From contig PYST01000085.1 in assembly GCA_003049485.1 (NCBI GenBank), positions 58,305 to 122,304 on the forward strand: 64,000 bases of DNA, given 5' to 3'. A program made the translations under genes and the position numbers. Shown in pieces: positions 44,784-57,807 of this stretch; position 1 is the first letter of the stretch, and the number at the start of each line of letters is the position of its first letter. The DNA is from Ophioceras dolichostomum. Its lineage: Eukaryota; Ascomycota; Sordariomycetes; Magnaporthales; Ophioceraceae. Below the pieces are notes generated by a model. That model did no database searches. It was not told the origin of the DNA and was given only the letters and a program-made list of their open reading frames with translations.

Positions 44784-47380
44784 AAGTGAATATCAGTGAC
44801 CAGATAAGGACGAGGGCGGGATATAAATGAAAGACAGGGTCAAGGGCTCAATGCGATGTGGATGGGAAAACGCCCATCCCATATTGAGGGATCCTCTTTT
44901 ATCTCAGTCTGTACCTCAGTGTTGGATACCTATCTATACGGACCGTGCTGCACATAACCAGCCCACCGGTGTACTTGTATGCAGTATTTTTGGCACAGTG
45001 GATCTTTTGGAGGACCTCAATCCCGCGCTGACGGTGCCAATGGCGGCAAGCTGCCACCGGCTGGTTCCCTTTTGGCAATAGCATGGTATACCGCCAGCCC
45101 GGTCTTGGGTCCAGCCGTGACAGGGGAGTCCCGGCTAAAGTCACTACCTGCAATCCACATGGCCAGAAGGACTCGTCGCTTCTCGCTTGTCCAGATCAAA
45201 TCTTCATACATGCCAGGGGTTTTCCGTACAAATGTCCGATAATCTATCTGGATGGAGCGATCCTAGTTGACGTGTGTGTGTTGCGGTTGTGTGCCTGGGC
45301 CAATTCGTGAATTCGGCGCTGCCCCCGGTAGTTTAGTTGACCGGACTGTGGGCGGCTTTCGGGGGAGGCCGAGAAAGAACCCGGATGCGAGTGTTCACGG
45401 GCCAACACTTCATGTCGCCCTTGATCTAGGTAGATCAGACTTGGGAGGCGAATGTTACCCTAGGCTTCGTCAGTAGCCAGGGGAGAGCTAAAATTATAGT
45501 TGATCCTTTCTAGTCTCGGTAGCCTCGGCAGCCTCGGTCAGTACGTTGACCGCTTTCTCGGCCGATAGCTCCAGCTATCAACATCGCCAGTTTTGATCAC
45601 TTGATTCCGGGCAATGGTGACCAAGGCACTGATGCTTGGCTTACTAATAAGTGTTGATCCCGTCTACTACGGCTGCCAAGAATTGGGCCGGTGCGGTATG
45701 CTTCCTGAGACACCTTCACTGGATCGAGCCCCATGTTCACGACCGTCGGGTGGCTGCTCTCGATACCGTGGAACAGCGCGAGGTTTCAGGGCCTTAGTTG
45801 TGCTTTTTGTTGCTTCCGGCCATCACCTCAGAGAGGTCCGGACGCAGTCAGATGGGATCATAAACTGTCCACGTGATGTGCTTGCACAAAAACGTCTTGG
45901 CGGGCAGGCATGGGTGCTGTGCGAGCGGGATCTTTTTTTTTCTCCGCAAAAGGTTGAGACAGATCCAAACCCGCCTCCGCAGCTTTGCCTCGATTTCATG
46001 CCACGGCGTCAATTCTGAGATGTTTCTGACTACTGATTGGATTGGCCCATGAAGAAGGCGTCGAGGCGCCTTGCGGGTCCTTCAGCAGGGGACAAAACAA
46101 AAGTTCGAGGGCTGGGGGCCGGTGCTTTGAGTCACCAAATCGCGTCCTGAAATGCAGCCTCGAGGCTCTGTCCAAGATGGGATGAACGGAAGCGCCCAGA
46201 GCTTGACCCCAACCCAGCGTCCGCGTCATCCACGAGAAAATAATATATTTTTATTGGCAGCGAAAAAGATCGGAAAAGAGCAGATAACGACTTGAAAGAG
46301 GCGTCCATCTATTTACTTCTAGGCAGCCAACAGGAGTAGTCGCCTGAGCAAAAATCCTAACCTTCCTGTTTATTGACGGAAACAATCGACCTTCAGGTCT
46401 CAATGGACTCTCAGCCCGTCCAGGGGCAATACAGGGAAACAGGGCGTCCATCAACAAGGATGGTGTTATCTGACCGACTCCTCGTTTCGAATCCCTCCGT
46501 AATGCAGGGAGGAGGAGGAGTGGAAGGCGGAACCCGACAGTTTGGCAGCAGCTCCAGTCGGCGAAATCCTTCCTCCCGTTCAAGGTCCCATGCATCACGC
46601 TAGGTCCTCTACGGAAGAGATGACGCGGGATGACGGAACATCAGCACACCACCTAAGGTCATCAACCCAGGCCCTCGGGTTCCGCCCTCCCATTTGAGAG
46701 ACGATAAAAAAAAAAAAGGCGACTGTCACCATGCAAAGAAGAGGAGACGGGGGTGAATTGAATTGGGTTGAGCACTGAGCATGCGCCTCGGACTTGATAA
46801 CGCGTGGAGACCGAACCTGTCAGGAGCGCCACCATTGGCCTGTGCCTTGTAGATACGTGCATCCTCCCGCGCCGAGCCAGTAAAAACATGAAATGGGCCG
46901 ATCCCCGGCAGCCAGCAGCAAACGACATAAATCCCAAAAAGACCCAGGGATCTGGCTCGCTGTGGGGTACCCATCCGAAGCGAGGGACGCCTCCGGATCC
47001 AGCCAGGGGGTCGGAACCGTCCATCGTTCGCTTTGTATTGCGGGATGGTTCGCATCTCTCATCAGCGCGAAAGCACCAACCCAAGCCCCAGCTCTCGTTC
47101 GAGGGAGATGCCCGGTTTCCCATGTTTCCCAGCCGTCGCGCCGTTTCCCTTCCCACTCACGTCTCTCGTGGCTCTCCTCTTCTTCTTCCCCCCAAATTTA
47201 CACCTTTCTCTCCCATATTCATCCTCACTTCATCCCTTCCTCTTTCGTGTTTCTTTCATTGGTTATCTTGCAACAGACCACTGAAGGAACTCGCTGGTCT
47301 AGTACTGACCCTCGACGCGACATCTCTATCAGACTCCGCGCATCCAGATCCTTTTCCGACCCGCGCCCATTCCACCTACC
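44784..47380. other. Gene-poor stretch
   Basis: 2.6 kb with no gene supported. It contains a poly-A run near 46706-46717 and a pyrimidine-rich leader-like stretch just before 47380 (CCTCTTCTTCTTCC-type), which fits a 5' untranslated region of the next gene. Confidence 0.45.
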
Positions 47381-48614
47381 ATGGACGACCTCAACCTCCT
47401 CGGTGTGGGCGCTGGTGTATGCACAGACGTTGTCCTCGACTCCGACACCGTCTTCGCCGGCGATCTCGATGGGGTTTCTCTAGGGTACGCCGAAGAATAT
47501 CTTCGCATCACTATCCTCGCGTTCCTCATACACACGCTCCTCTTCATGCTAACCGTATCGGAGTGGCTGTAGTGGCCCTCAGCTCGCTTCTCCTCTCGTG
47601 ATTCCCCGCCCTTATCGTCATCTCCGCCCTCACCCCTCTTCATCTACGGCGATCGGCACTCACGCCAGCCCCAGCTGCCCAAGAGCGAGAAGCTCGTCGT
47701 CCTCATACGGGCCTAATGTGTCTTCCGGGAGCAGCTGGGCGTCCAGCCTCGATGAGCTCCCTCCTCTCGCACGATTCGCACTAGAGACCCACCGCCACGA
47801 GCGCATCGCCCTCGCCATACAGGCTGGATCCCAGCCTGCGCCTTTGGCTTACACAATGCTTTCCTCGACGGTCGACAATATCGTCAGCCAGTTGAGCCCA
47901 ATCCCGTGCGAGAGTCCCCGCGTCGATGTGGGAGACCCATCTCAACACCAGGGTGACTCACAGCTGCTTCGGTACTGCGCGGACTGTCAGACGCATGAGC
48001 TCCTCGCGGTCCAGCTTCAGGACGTCGGCAGCCAGCAGGGCCCGTTGGCGCCACAGACCAGTCACTCCACGCCGACAGATGCGTCACCGCCAATATCTCC
48101 TCAACAGTTCGGTGAGATCATGGAGGTCGATACACTGTCGTCCCTCTCGTTCTCCTCCCATGCATCTCAAGCCGGGAGTGGCGACGGCCCTTCGCTGGTG
48201 AGAAAGCGCAAGCATGACGACATGCTGTTGGAGATTAAAGAAACTATCAGGGCCGCAAGGTAAGTCAACTATCGCCCCTTGACACGAGGACACGAGATGC
48301 ACATATATTCTTCTGCATACCTGTATCACTGGCCGGTGCGGCTGTGCCTACAAGCACCGGTAGTCAGATTTACATGATGTTCCTTGTTTCCAGAGCACTG
48401 AGACATAACACCACTTCGACTCTCGACACACGTGTAGACCTCGTGGCTGACCAATGAACCTGAACTCTTCGCAAGCAGAGCCGCAAGATATGGCAGGGGG
48501 CCCCGGACTTTGAAGGCGATCAGTGTCCGAAAGGATCCAAACAAGCGCCGGAGGCTTGCGCTTGCACCTTTGGCACTCAACTCGCTGCCTACTAGTACTA
48601 CTAGCCAGCAGTAG
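47381..48614 (+). CDS. Unrecognised basic-tailed protein, three exons
   Basis: Exons 47381-47416, 47583-48259 and 48479-48614 give 282 residues. The ATG at 47381 lies in good context (CTACCATGG). The first intron (166 bp, GTATGC...CTCAG) is inferred to reach the long second frame, which has no usable ATG of its own; this first exon of 12 codons is the weakest part. The second intron (219 bp, GTAAGT...) ends in a CAAGCAG tandem acceptor. The middle is Ser/Pro-rich with a helical start (LARFALETHRHERIALAIQ). The end is strongly basic: KRKHDD, then YGRGPRTLKAISVRKDPNKR, and NSLPTS. This suggests a nuclear, perhaps nucleic-acid-associated protein. No family is recognised. Confidence 0.6.
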
Positions 48615-51249
48615 TGTAAGTGTGGGTGGATGTTCTTTCCTCTTGGCTACTACTGTAGGGCACTTTCATTCTCCTCTCATTCTGTTTCTGATACGCGTCG
48701 GAATAGTCACAGCTAGTCCACAGCTCCCTTCCCTTCGTGAACATCAGCTGGGACAAGTAACAGCGTCGAGCGTCGTAAACCACTACCGACCTACTGCCTA
48801 CCTAGTCAGGTACGTAGTAAGGGTGGCCACCTACCTCAAAGCACAGATGTATCTCCGGCTCTCCGGCTCATCATAACTACCTGGATCATACCACATCTAG
48901 ATATTTAATAAACGGAAGTTTCCACGATTCTCTCATTGCGCATTAGTGCTGCTTCTGTCTCGACGAGACCTTCCTCAGGTACAAGACAGCTAGGAAGATC
49001 CGGAGGTCTCTCTTCTAGGTTCACAGCTGCGAACCTTAGTACCAACCTGCCCCGAGATTGCCTCAGCGTCTGGTAGATCACCTGAAAACGGCAAAGAAAG
49101 CACTTAGGTCAACTCACTGGGAGAGGTAAGGGGGGCTTCACGTCTGGCCATATATTCCGAACGGCTGGGTGTCAAGCATGAAGCAGGTGTGTAGTATCCA
49201 GAGGCATCCGACATATCAGTACTGTAGGGTTTAGTGGCCGGGACAGCATCTAATGGGCGAGCACCCTCAGACTCCCTCGGACTTCTAACAGCAGCTCCAG
49301 ACACACTTATGCCGCGTGGGGTTACTCACTGCGCTTTGTGGTGATATATACCCTGTCTTCGTGTCTCCTCTGTTTAGCCCGACTGTGGCCTGCCTCGCAG
49401 CTTCTTACTAGTAATTACCCCTACAACTTTGAGATCTCGACTCCGCTGCTTGCACAGAGTTCTGACGAGAGGCTGTAGTGATATGAAAGTACCGGGCTCA
49501 GTGATCTCACTGGCAGCAGGTAGACGAAGACTGGCGGTAATCGCTTGCTCTTCGTTGGGCCGTCGGATCGAGTCAGCCCTGGGCGAGATTGGTCCGGGCT
49601 CCCTTGCCGTATTTTCGTTCTCCGCATGACACACACGTGGAAGCTAAGGCACGAGCCGGAGCCGCAAGCGAACGGAGATCATCGAAGATGAGGCCAATCG
49701 ATTTGCCCTCCGAGACGGAGTCACGGGGACTTGCACAACGAATTCGCCTCTTGGTTCGAGGGATCAGCAAGTGCCCCTGAGTAAATCTCTTTGTATAGGC
49801 TTTGATATGCTGGCTGACAGCGACCCGAGGACGCGTTTCAGCGAGGGAGCGGCGGTTCACCTTAAATTGCAATGGTCACTCTTAAGTATAATAACAAGTC
49901 TCAGCTCTCGCATTCCAGTTATGCAACGCCCAGACTCTGCCAGCAAGTTCTTTCACCGGATTTACATCGGGATCTGGATTGCCCGGTGCAGCTGTCGAAT
50001 TAACATGAGCAAAGCGCGTCGAGCGCATCAACCTTCTGGCGTCTTACCAAAAGGACCGCCCGCCGGCCAGGTGCAAACTCTGTTGCTTGGCTGCGACGTG
50101 TCTCCTTACAAAACAGCGAGGTTTCTTACAAGGAAGGGGCAAATAAGGCCGGCCAGCACATTGGTGAGAGCGTGCCCCTCATCGAGTTTCATGATGATGG
50201 TGAAACGCACAAGCAATCCAGAACTGACATGGCAGCATAGTACGTCTGACGTCAAATGACACAGCATAGGACGGCCAGAAAGTAAGCCGACCTTTTGACC
50301 TATAAATTTGGTTCCTTAACAACGGATCTACTGCCCAAAAAGAACCATAGGATACCTCATGCTACTGCATGCAGGGCCCGATTATTGGGATGAAGGGCGC
50401 CGCGCCAGCGCTCAGACTCGCCATCGAACTTCCACGAGGAAGAAAGTCACCCCGGCCACATTTCTCTTCGCATTCCAGTGCTTCAGAAGCGGATTCCATA
50501 GGGCGGCAAGCGGGATTCGGAGGAATATTGACTCGGAACGGGAGGCATCCGGGCTCCTCCCCGGTTCATACTACTAGGTCTACCCTCCGGACTTCCCCCT
50601 GCCCCCGCTTCCCGATCTGCTTGCCGCCCGCCCAAGATATTGGAACGATTCCACTTTAGCTGCACCGTTTAAGCCAAAGCGAAGCTTAATGTTGGGTCGA
50701 CAGCGCTTCAAATGCTGGAGGTTACCAGTACTAGTTACGCGGCTATGCGTTGCCGGAACCCGCTATCAAAATCTTGGGACGGACGAGTCTACTTCCCCTT
50801 CTAGGCCAAGTTATGGGACTCGGGACGGTTCAACTCCCCATGTCATGGGACGTCAGTAGTGTCAAACTGCCGAAGGACGTCCTCCACGATTTGGGTTGCT
50901 GAATGAGGAAATGGTGCATGGTTCCAGCGTCACCAGGATCCGTGGAATAAGAAACGAGAACTATCAACGCGGCTTGCCAGTCGCCAGTATAACACTTGAA
51001 ATTTGGCTCCTCTCCGTTCACAGATCGTAGTTTTTCTATTTTCTTGAAGAATCTTCCCGAAGTGCACATCACATGTTGCCTCAGGACAGCCATCCCACTC
51101 CCTCATCAGGGTGAATCGACGGCCCCGACGACCACGACGTTTACGATGACGGATCACGACAGACTCGCAACGAACTTAAGGGAACGAGATATTTGAAGTG
51201 GAGGGCATTCGGGAGAATCCTCTCTGAGGAAGGAGTGCCAGTAATAAAT
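48615..51249. other. Gene-poor stretch
   Basis: 2.6 kb. Small frames on both strands show no domain or convincing splice pattern. A reverse ATG frame (51093-50830, 87 codons) lies back-to-back with the DUF3112 gene but has no recognisable features. TAGTCAGGTACGTAG-type words occur near 48800. Confidence 0.45.
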
Positions 51250-53710
51250 ATGAAAAGGAAAAGGCGAGGGGCGGCCACCGCGCTGTGGGTGGCCTGCCTC
51301 CTCGTCCTCGTCCTCCCCGGCCTCGTCGCGGCAGATCCTCGCCCGCAAGCAGATCCTTTACAACAGGGGTTGAAGGCCTTTGGGTCTCTCCTGAAAAATG
51401 GAGCGAGCAGGGCCGCAACGGCGATCACGGGCGCCGTCGGCTCCATCCAAGCCGCCCAGTCCGCCGCGAGCTCTCGCGCTTCATCCGCAGCCGCAGCCAC
51501 CACGCCTCCTCCCACTCTTGCGCCACCACTGACGACGGTTGTCGCGACGTCGACGACAGTAGCCCAGGTGACGCCTACAAGCACTCCTCCGCCGCAGCAG
51601 CAGACGCCACTTCCGCAGCAGACGCCTCCTCCGCAGCAGACTCCTGCTCCCCAATTCGCATCAGCGCTCCCGCCGGAAATTCCCGTTCCGACCACGCCCT
51701 CAGCCATAGCGCTCGTCACCAGCAGCGCCACCGCTGGGGCATCACCCGCGGAGAGCCTGACGATCACGGTCCCACCGGCCGTCATAGTGCCCCAGCCCCA
51801 GCCCGCGGCGACCGCGTCCGGACTATCTGCAGGCGCCGCAGCCGGACAAGAGCCGGTCCTCCAGCGCGTGGCCCCCGACCCGGTCGACGGCGCCTTCCTG
51901 GGCGGCGTGCCGGACAAGACCGTCGACCTGCCGCTGTCCTTCGTCTTCCTGGCGCTCTTCCTGACGGGCGCGTTCACACACATCAGCATCTACCGGGCCA
52001 ACGCAAAGAGGGGCCACAAGTTCCTCCTCTCGGACCTCATGTTCGACTTCTGCATGGTCCGGTCCGTCAGCACCATCTTCCGCATCGCCTGGGTCTTCTC
52101 GCCGCTGAGGGGCGTTATTCTCGCGGCCACTATTTTCCAAAACGGAGGGTGAGTTGTCTCGCTGCTTTTGCTGCATCTTGGTCCCACCCCGCTTCGCTAA
52201 AATACGAAAAAAGGGGGGATCGTCGCTAACATCGAATTTCGTCCCGCCTCTTTCCCGCAGCGCTGCTGTGATATTGGCCGTGAACGTCTTCTTCCTCCAG
52301 CGTCTAGTACGCTCTCTGCACCCCAAGTTCGGATGGAGCCAGCCGTTCAGCATGTTCTCCCTCATACTGGCAATCTCCGTGCCTTTCATTATCGTATACC
52401 AGATAATCAACACATCCGTCCTCTTCCTCAGCCCGGACAACCCGGACCGCCTCTCGACGGCAGCAAGCCTCCTCAAAGCCGGGGCGGCCTGGGTCCTCTT
52501 CCTCGCCGTCTTCCCCATCGTCGCGCTTGTGATCGCCATGGCAGTCCCAGGACCACCGCCGGAGCGCTTCGGCACCGGCAGCACCAGCGCAAAGGAGGCC
52601 CTCCTGTTCGCCGCATCCTTCGCGCTCGCTCCAGGAGCAGCCATCCGGCTCTTCGTGGGCGTCAACCCCACGCCTCCCGCGATGGCCGGCGCCATATTCA
52701 GCAAGCCCGTGTTTTACGTCACACAGTTTGGGCTGGAGATCCTGGTCGTGGCCCTTTACGCGGCTGCGCGCATCGACCTCCTCTTTCACGTCCCCGACGG
52801 CTCTTCCAAGCCGGGCGACTACTCGGGCCGCAACCTGCGCGACAAGAACGACTCGGAGAAGGGATACGCCGTCACCCGAAGAGACGTGGAGGACAAGCTC
52901 GCGGGCATGGGCGTCGACTACGAAATACTCAACACGCAGACCGCGGCCGGCTCCGAGGACAAGGAGCTCGTCTTCGCCATCATTCAGGCTGACAAGCAAC
53001 GCCGTGCAGCCGCCGCGGCGCGGGGGACGTTGACCCGGCCGCTGACTCTCCAGGAGCCTCTATCGCCTATGATGGCCTCTGGCGCCCGTCTCTCACGGGT
53101 CTACGACGGTGCTATTAGCCGCGGCGTTAGCCCTCGAAACTCGACAACCGGCCTGCGCACATCAGTCAGCCCCCTGAAGCCGCCCCTCACCCCATACATG
53201 TCCCTCATCCAAGAGCCCGCCCCCGCCGTCCTCACCGGGCCAGCCGGCGGCAACGGGCCGGGAGGAGGAGACCTCTACTTCACGGCAGTGACCACCCTGG
53301 AACCATCGCCCACCAGTGCCACCAGCACCGAGCGGATTCGCGCCCAGCAGCCACAGAGCCACTTCAGTGACGACACATCGATATACCCCGAGGAGCCCGT
53401 ACCGGAGCTGCCCGAGAGGGCGGTGAAGGTCTCCCGACGGCGCTCGCTGATCGAGGTCCTCAGCAAGTCGCGGCGGATGCAGGCTGCTGCTGCGGCTGCC
53501 AGACAGAAGGACATGCTAGAGGAGGAGGAGATGGAGAGGGAGAGGGAGAGGGAGCGGAGAGAGGAGCTGCAGCAACTGCAGCAGCTACTGCAACTGCAAC
53601 GGGGAGGAGGAGGAGGGGAAGGGAGCACGCAGGAGTTCGTGCGACAGAATGCCGGCTCGGAGGGGCGGCCTATGCTACCGTCGAAGCAGTTCACTTTCTT
53701 GAAGAACTGA
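51250..53710 (+). CDS. DUF3112-type multi-pass membrane protein, two exons
   Basis: Exons 51250-52148 and 52261-53710 give 782 residues. The 112-bp intron (GTGAGT...GCAG) joins in phase inside a membrane segment. The N-terminus is signal-like (a hydrophobic stretch after MKRKRRGAATALW). About 180 residues of Ala/Thr/Pro/Gln low complexity (PPPQQQTPLPQQTPPPQQ) follow. Then comes the membrane core from about residue 225: several hydrophobic helices with FVFLALFLTGAFTHISIY, KRGHKFLLSDLMFDF and LHPKFGWSQP, then FHVPDGSSKPGDYSGR. This pattern fits fungal DUF3112 (PF11309), with about seven helices. The C-terminal 250 residues are cytosolic and end in a charged coiled-coil-like block (EEEEMERERERERREELQQ). 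The function of the family is unknown; a receptor-like fold has been suggested by topology only. Confidence 0.85.
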
Positions 53711-53743
53711 GGGACGACGATGATGGGAGCACATTTCTTGACA

Positions 53744-53782
53744 ATTTTATTTTTATTTTTTATTTTTTATTTTTTTTCTTCT
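53744..53782 (+). repeat. T-rich tract after the DUF3112 stop
   Basis: A (T)nA repeat begins 34 bases after the stop codon. It is probably in the 3' untranslated region. No hairpin precedes it. Confidence 0.6.
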
Positions 53783-54615
53783 TAACCTTTTCTTTCTCCC
53801 ATTCACCTTCCATGTTTGTCATTCCCATTTCAATTTCCCAGTTTTTTGATGAGCGTTGTTTTTGGCAAAAGCAGACCGGTTTCCGCTTGCCATGGAAGAA
53901 GCAGAAGTCCTGCACTCTCTTTGTTGGAACAGATAGACTGTTCCACCAGTGTAAACTTTTCTCCCCCTACGAAGTGTAACAACAGCAGCAGCAGCAAAAG
54001 TCCTGTGGGACGATCAAGTACTCACGGGTAGATAAAGATAGAGAGGAAGTTTTGTTTGGAATCATCAACTTTGGATGATCAAAGTCATCAAAACTAGGGT
54101 GTGAAAGTCATCAGACAACTAGACTGTGACGATCGCAAAGCGATGCAAAGCAACGCAACACAGCCGAAACAGACGCAAGAAGAGCTTATGTGAATCGGTA
54201 TGGTTTGGCGAATACCGAATCGATGTTGCCCAGATTGTCCAGACAACTTCGGAAACTTGGTCACTGAATCGAGATCTTGGCAACGTCTTTGACAATCCAA
54301 AGAAAAAAAGGGATGGAACCCCCGGGCGGATATCCGAACATGCTAACGGCCAGAAGTCGAAAGTTCCGATGCATGTATGTATGCTTGTTTCAGAGTCACG
54401 AGATACCTGCCAAACAGAGTGGGAAGTCGGACAGGGAGAGAAAGTACATCGTTCTACCGCGACACAGTCCGAGACACATTTGACACGCGGCGGCTAGGAC
54501 AGACTAGAACCACCTAACATCGAGATGACGTTGATGATCGATGGGGCATCGAAAGGCAGTCTGCACTTGCCAGGTCCAGAAAGAGACAAAGATGCAAAGT
54601 GATCTTTTTGTAACA

Positions 54616-54627
54616 CCCCCCCCCCCC
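54616..54627. repeat. Run of 12 C
   Basis: An uninterrupted C12 in non-coding DNA. Such runs are often mis-sized in assemblies. Confidence 0.9.
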
Positions 54628-57600
54628 ATCGTTCGAAAATATGAAGCCCAAACAAAGCGCCGTCTTGTTGGGTCATGATCCGATGAGGCTCAACCCGATT
54701 TTAGCAATATCCCAAGGCAAATCCGAAGGATCATTGTCGATCCGGGGAACCACATAATAAGGATTGGGAGACCAAGAAGATCGCGAATGCGCCAAGTCGG
54801 GATACCGATCCCAGGACGAACCACCAAGACGGCAATCGAGCCGGTGTCTCGTCTTGGAAGGGTAACACACTCAAGATGTGGGAAGCTTATTGATGTTGGT
54901 TGTGACGATCCGGATCACTCGGCACGAATCTGATATTGATGTTACAAAATATATGCAGTACGGAGGTATACAGTGAGCTCGGGAAAGGGGCCACCAGCAA
55001 AGAGGAGAGTGAGTGATGAAGTCCTTTTAAGCTTGAACTAAGCTTGACAGACGATCATCAATAGTGGACATGCTTGCTGCCTCCTTTTTGCTCGAAGTTC
55101 GTCAATCGGGGAAGTTGGCTGAGGAAGAAAACCCCGAATTCCGGCCTTCTGGGAAATTACGTTGCATAAACGCTGGGCGGGCGGGAAGAAAAAGGGGCAT
55201 TCATGCTACCTCCACAAAGCAGAGAGAAAAAAAAAAAGGGAAATTGCGACCAGGCGACTTGCGCACAGAGCGTCACCGTCAATTGGACCACCGTTTTGTG
55301 ACAATTAATATTCGCTCTGTCGGCGAATGGATTCCTCCCTTCTTACCTCAAGCCCCTGTCCGCTGCAATTCAGCTTGACGAAAATTGGACATTCGAACCC
55401 CCAGACAGGGCACCAGCAAGGGTATGAGCGCTGAGCAGGCAAGAAAAAGGAAACCAGCCCGCAGGCAGGCGGGACTGGCGCAAAACTGGCGCGTGCACGC
55501 ATGCTGTGATCAAATCGTTCATCATATCGTTTTTTTCCCCAGGAAAAAATGCAAGTCACCGAGGGGAAACAAAAGCGAGAATGACGATCGACGCGCCACA
55601 AACAAAAGGGCAGCGGCGTCGACGGCCCCGGATTTTGGCGTTTTTGGTGGCGTCCTCCTTGCGGGCCATATTTTCTGACGACCTGAGAAAACAACGTGTC
55701 TCCCCGGTCCATTTCACTTTCATGTTCGCTAATGCCACCGCCACGCAGAGCGCAGATCTTGGGGCCTTTTTCTTTTGACATCACGCTAGGCAACAAAAGG
55801 GATGCAAGAAGAAAAATGTGCAACGAACGACTTCGGAACCGACCGGCTAACGGCCCGTTGAAGAAAATGGACGGGAGGACAAAGGGGAGAGAATGGGGAA
55901 CAAAATATTGAAGTTTAAAACGAACCTTGAAGATGGACCCAAGAGGGAACAAACACAGGGACCTCGCAGCTGCGGCTGTCTTGAGTCACAAAATACGAAA
56001 TTGGCGTGACAACACACAGCGCCAGTCAGGATATAGCACACCACAAAATAGCACGGGGCATGGTTCGCAATTGGAAAAAAACAAAATGACGCATCATTCT
56101 CGTGTCCCATCACCGAAGCCTGGGATTGGCTGACCCCGCGCCCGGGGATTTTTGGTCCTGTCTGTCACCGTCCCTCCCTGCTTCCAAAAGTCCCACCCAC
56201 CACCTCCCAGGCAGAGAAAAGGAGACGAGACGGAGAGGAGAGAAGAGAGCACTCGAGTCGTCGTTCAGATCCCCGAAAGTTTGGCAAAAGGATCGATAAA
56301 CAGCGGGAGATCCGACCGACAGACGGCACAGCTGACTTCGGTAGGTACCTCGCCAGGTGACAGACAGAACTGCGGGCGTGCGGCGGTATCTCGACAGTGA
56401 CGCCAAAAACAGCCCATCATCAAATCACCTCCCGCCGAGTTCGCCCGCCCAATGTGTGCCAAAGTGTCCACCCAAAACCCAAACCACACCATGGCCCCGT
56501 TTCTTGTCATGCTCGTAAAATTCGGCGGAAAAAAAGGGCAAAGGAACCGAGACAGCCCAGCAGCCCAGGGTCCCAAACAGAGAGACAGACAGGCCTGCCG
56601 CTCCTATTCCTCCGTTCTCCATACTTGGCATCGTAGGACCCGCGCCGAGGAACCTACCTGGGGGCTGCACTCGAAGTTTCTTTCTTCTTCAAGCGCCATG
56701 TTGCGTCCCTTGGAGGCCTTGGTGCTCATTTCAAGCCGTTTGAGCCGCACGCAGTTGTTCCTTCCGCCAAGTTGAACACATTTTCGCCAAGAGAGCACAA
56801 GGAGGACGACATCTCGTCTTCGGAGGAGTTGTGTGTAGGTGTCTCTCGGCGTGCAGATCTGGAAATAAAAAAAAATAATTTTTTCACTAGTATTTTTTCT
56901 ATTGCACATACGGAACCGTGGGGAAACAAATGGTGTGCCCTATTCCGTCCGAACTGTACCTATTTTGTCTCTGCTAACGGTTCATCGGCAGACGCGGCCC
57001 AACCAACCAGCCTCTACCAGCCCGTCCCGTCCATCCATCCGTGGTAGAGGTAATCTGCCCCTGAACTGACTGCATGCTCGAGTGAGGCAGCCAGTAGTAA
57101 TGAGGAACGAACCTGATGGGCAACTTCGAATCTGTCCACGATGCAATGTACGAAAAACAAGCAACAGCGCACCACGTTACATGCCATGTCAGGAGAGGAG
57201 CATTGCATCTGCATTCATTCGATCTAACAACACATTGCATTGCAGCTAGTACCAACTAACCAAGCAAAAATCCCCGCCGATTTGTCTAGACTCATGGAGA
57301 ATGGGCGTTCCCGTCATATCTGCGGTTTTCTTGAATCGGTGATTTTCAAAATGGCCCTCCTCCTTTCTGGCTCCAGTCACGTCCGCTCGCTCCAACAATA
57401 CATCAATTTAAACACACAAAACAATGCGCTCACGCTGCGGTAATGACTTGACTTTTGACGATTCACACGGGACAGATAGAGAAGCGGGATAGATTGAGTG
57501 TTCGATGATTGGGGGTATATGACGAATATGTACCAAGAACGATATACAGTCCCAGAGACGATTTCCCTTTTCTCATTCTCCTATCCCATATTAAGTGATG

Positions 57601-57807
57601 ATTGATTGATATGCAGCAGATCGATGGTATGCAGATTGATTGATGATTTGCAGTGTACGCGCCGCAAAGCGGCAAGACGGCAAAGCGGCAACCTCCCTCA
57701 ACAACGCATTAAAACATGAAACGACGTCCGTGTGAACACAAAAAAATGCCCCCAACCCTCAATTAACCCACCCGGTCCGGCTTCACGTGCCGCTGTCACT
57801 CAACTCC

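Larger units (their letters stand above)
53711..57807. other. Long gene-poor stretch between convergent genes
   Basis: 4.1 kb. Only short frames lacking domains; the longest (minus, 55952-55305) is Phe/Arg-rich and not gene-like. It includes the C12 run at 54616-54627 and several A or T runs. It may contain unrecognised non-coding transcripts, but nothing in the sequence shows one. Confidence 0.45.

Noticed and set aside
45614..46018. Forward ATG frame of 134 codons
   Set aside because: No domain or signal peptide, and mixed composition; probably chance.
46481..46515. TTTCGAATCCC word resembling a tRNA B box
   Set aside because: The five bases on each side of the loop do not pair, and no acceptor or D-arm partner is found upstream.
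51141..51989. Reverse frame of 282 codons, Gly/Cys/Val-rich
   Set aside because: Antisense of the Ala/Thr/Pro linker in the DUF3112 gene, whose forward frame continues into membrane helices across an intron.
55305..55952. Reverse frame of 215 codons
   Set aside because: Phe/Arg/Cys-rich without any motif; no splice pattern or start context supports it.
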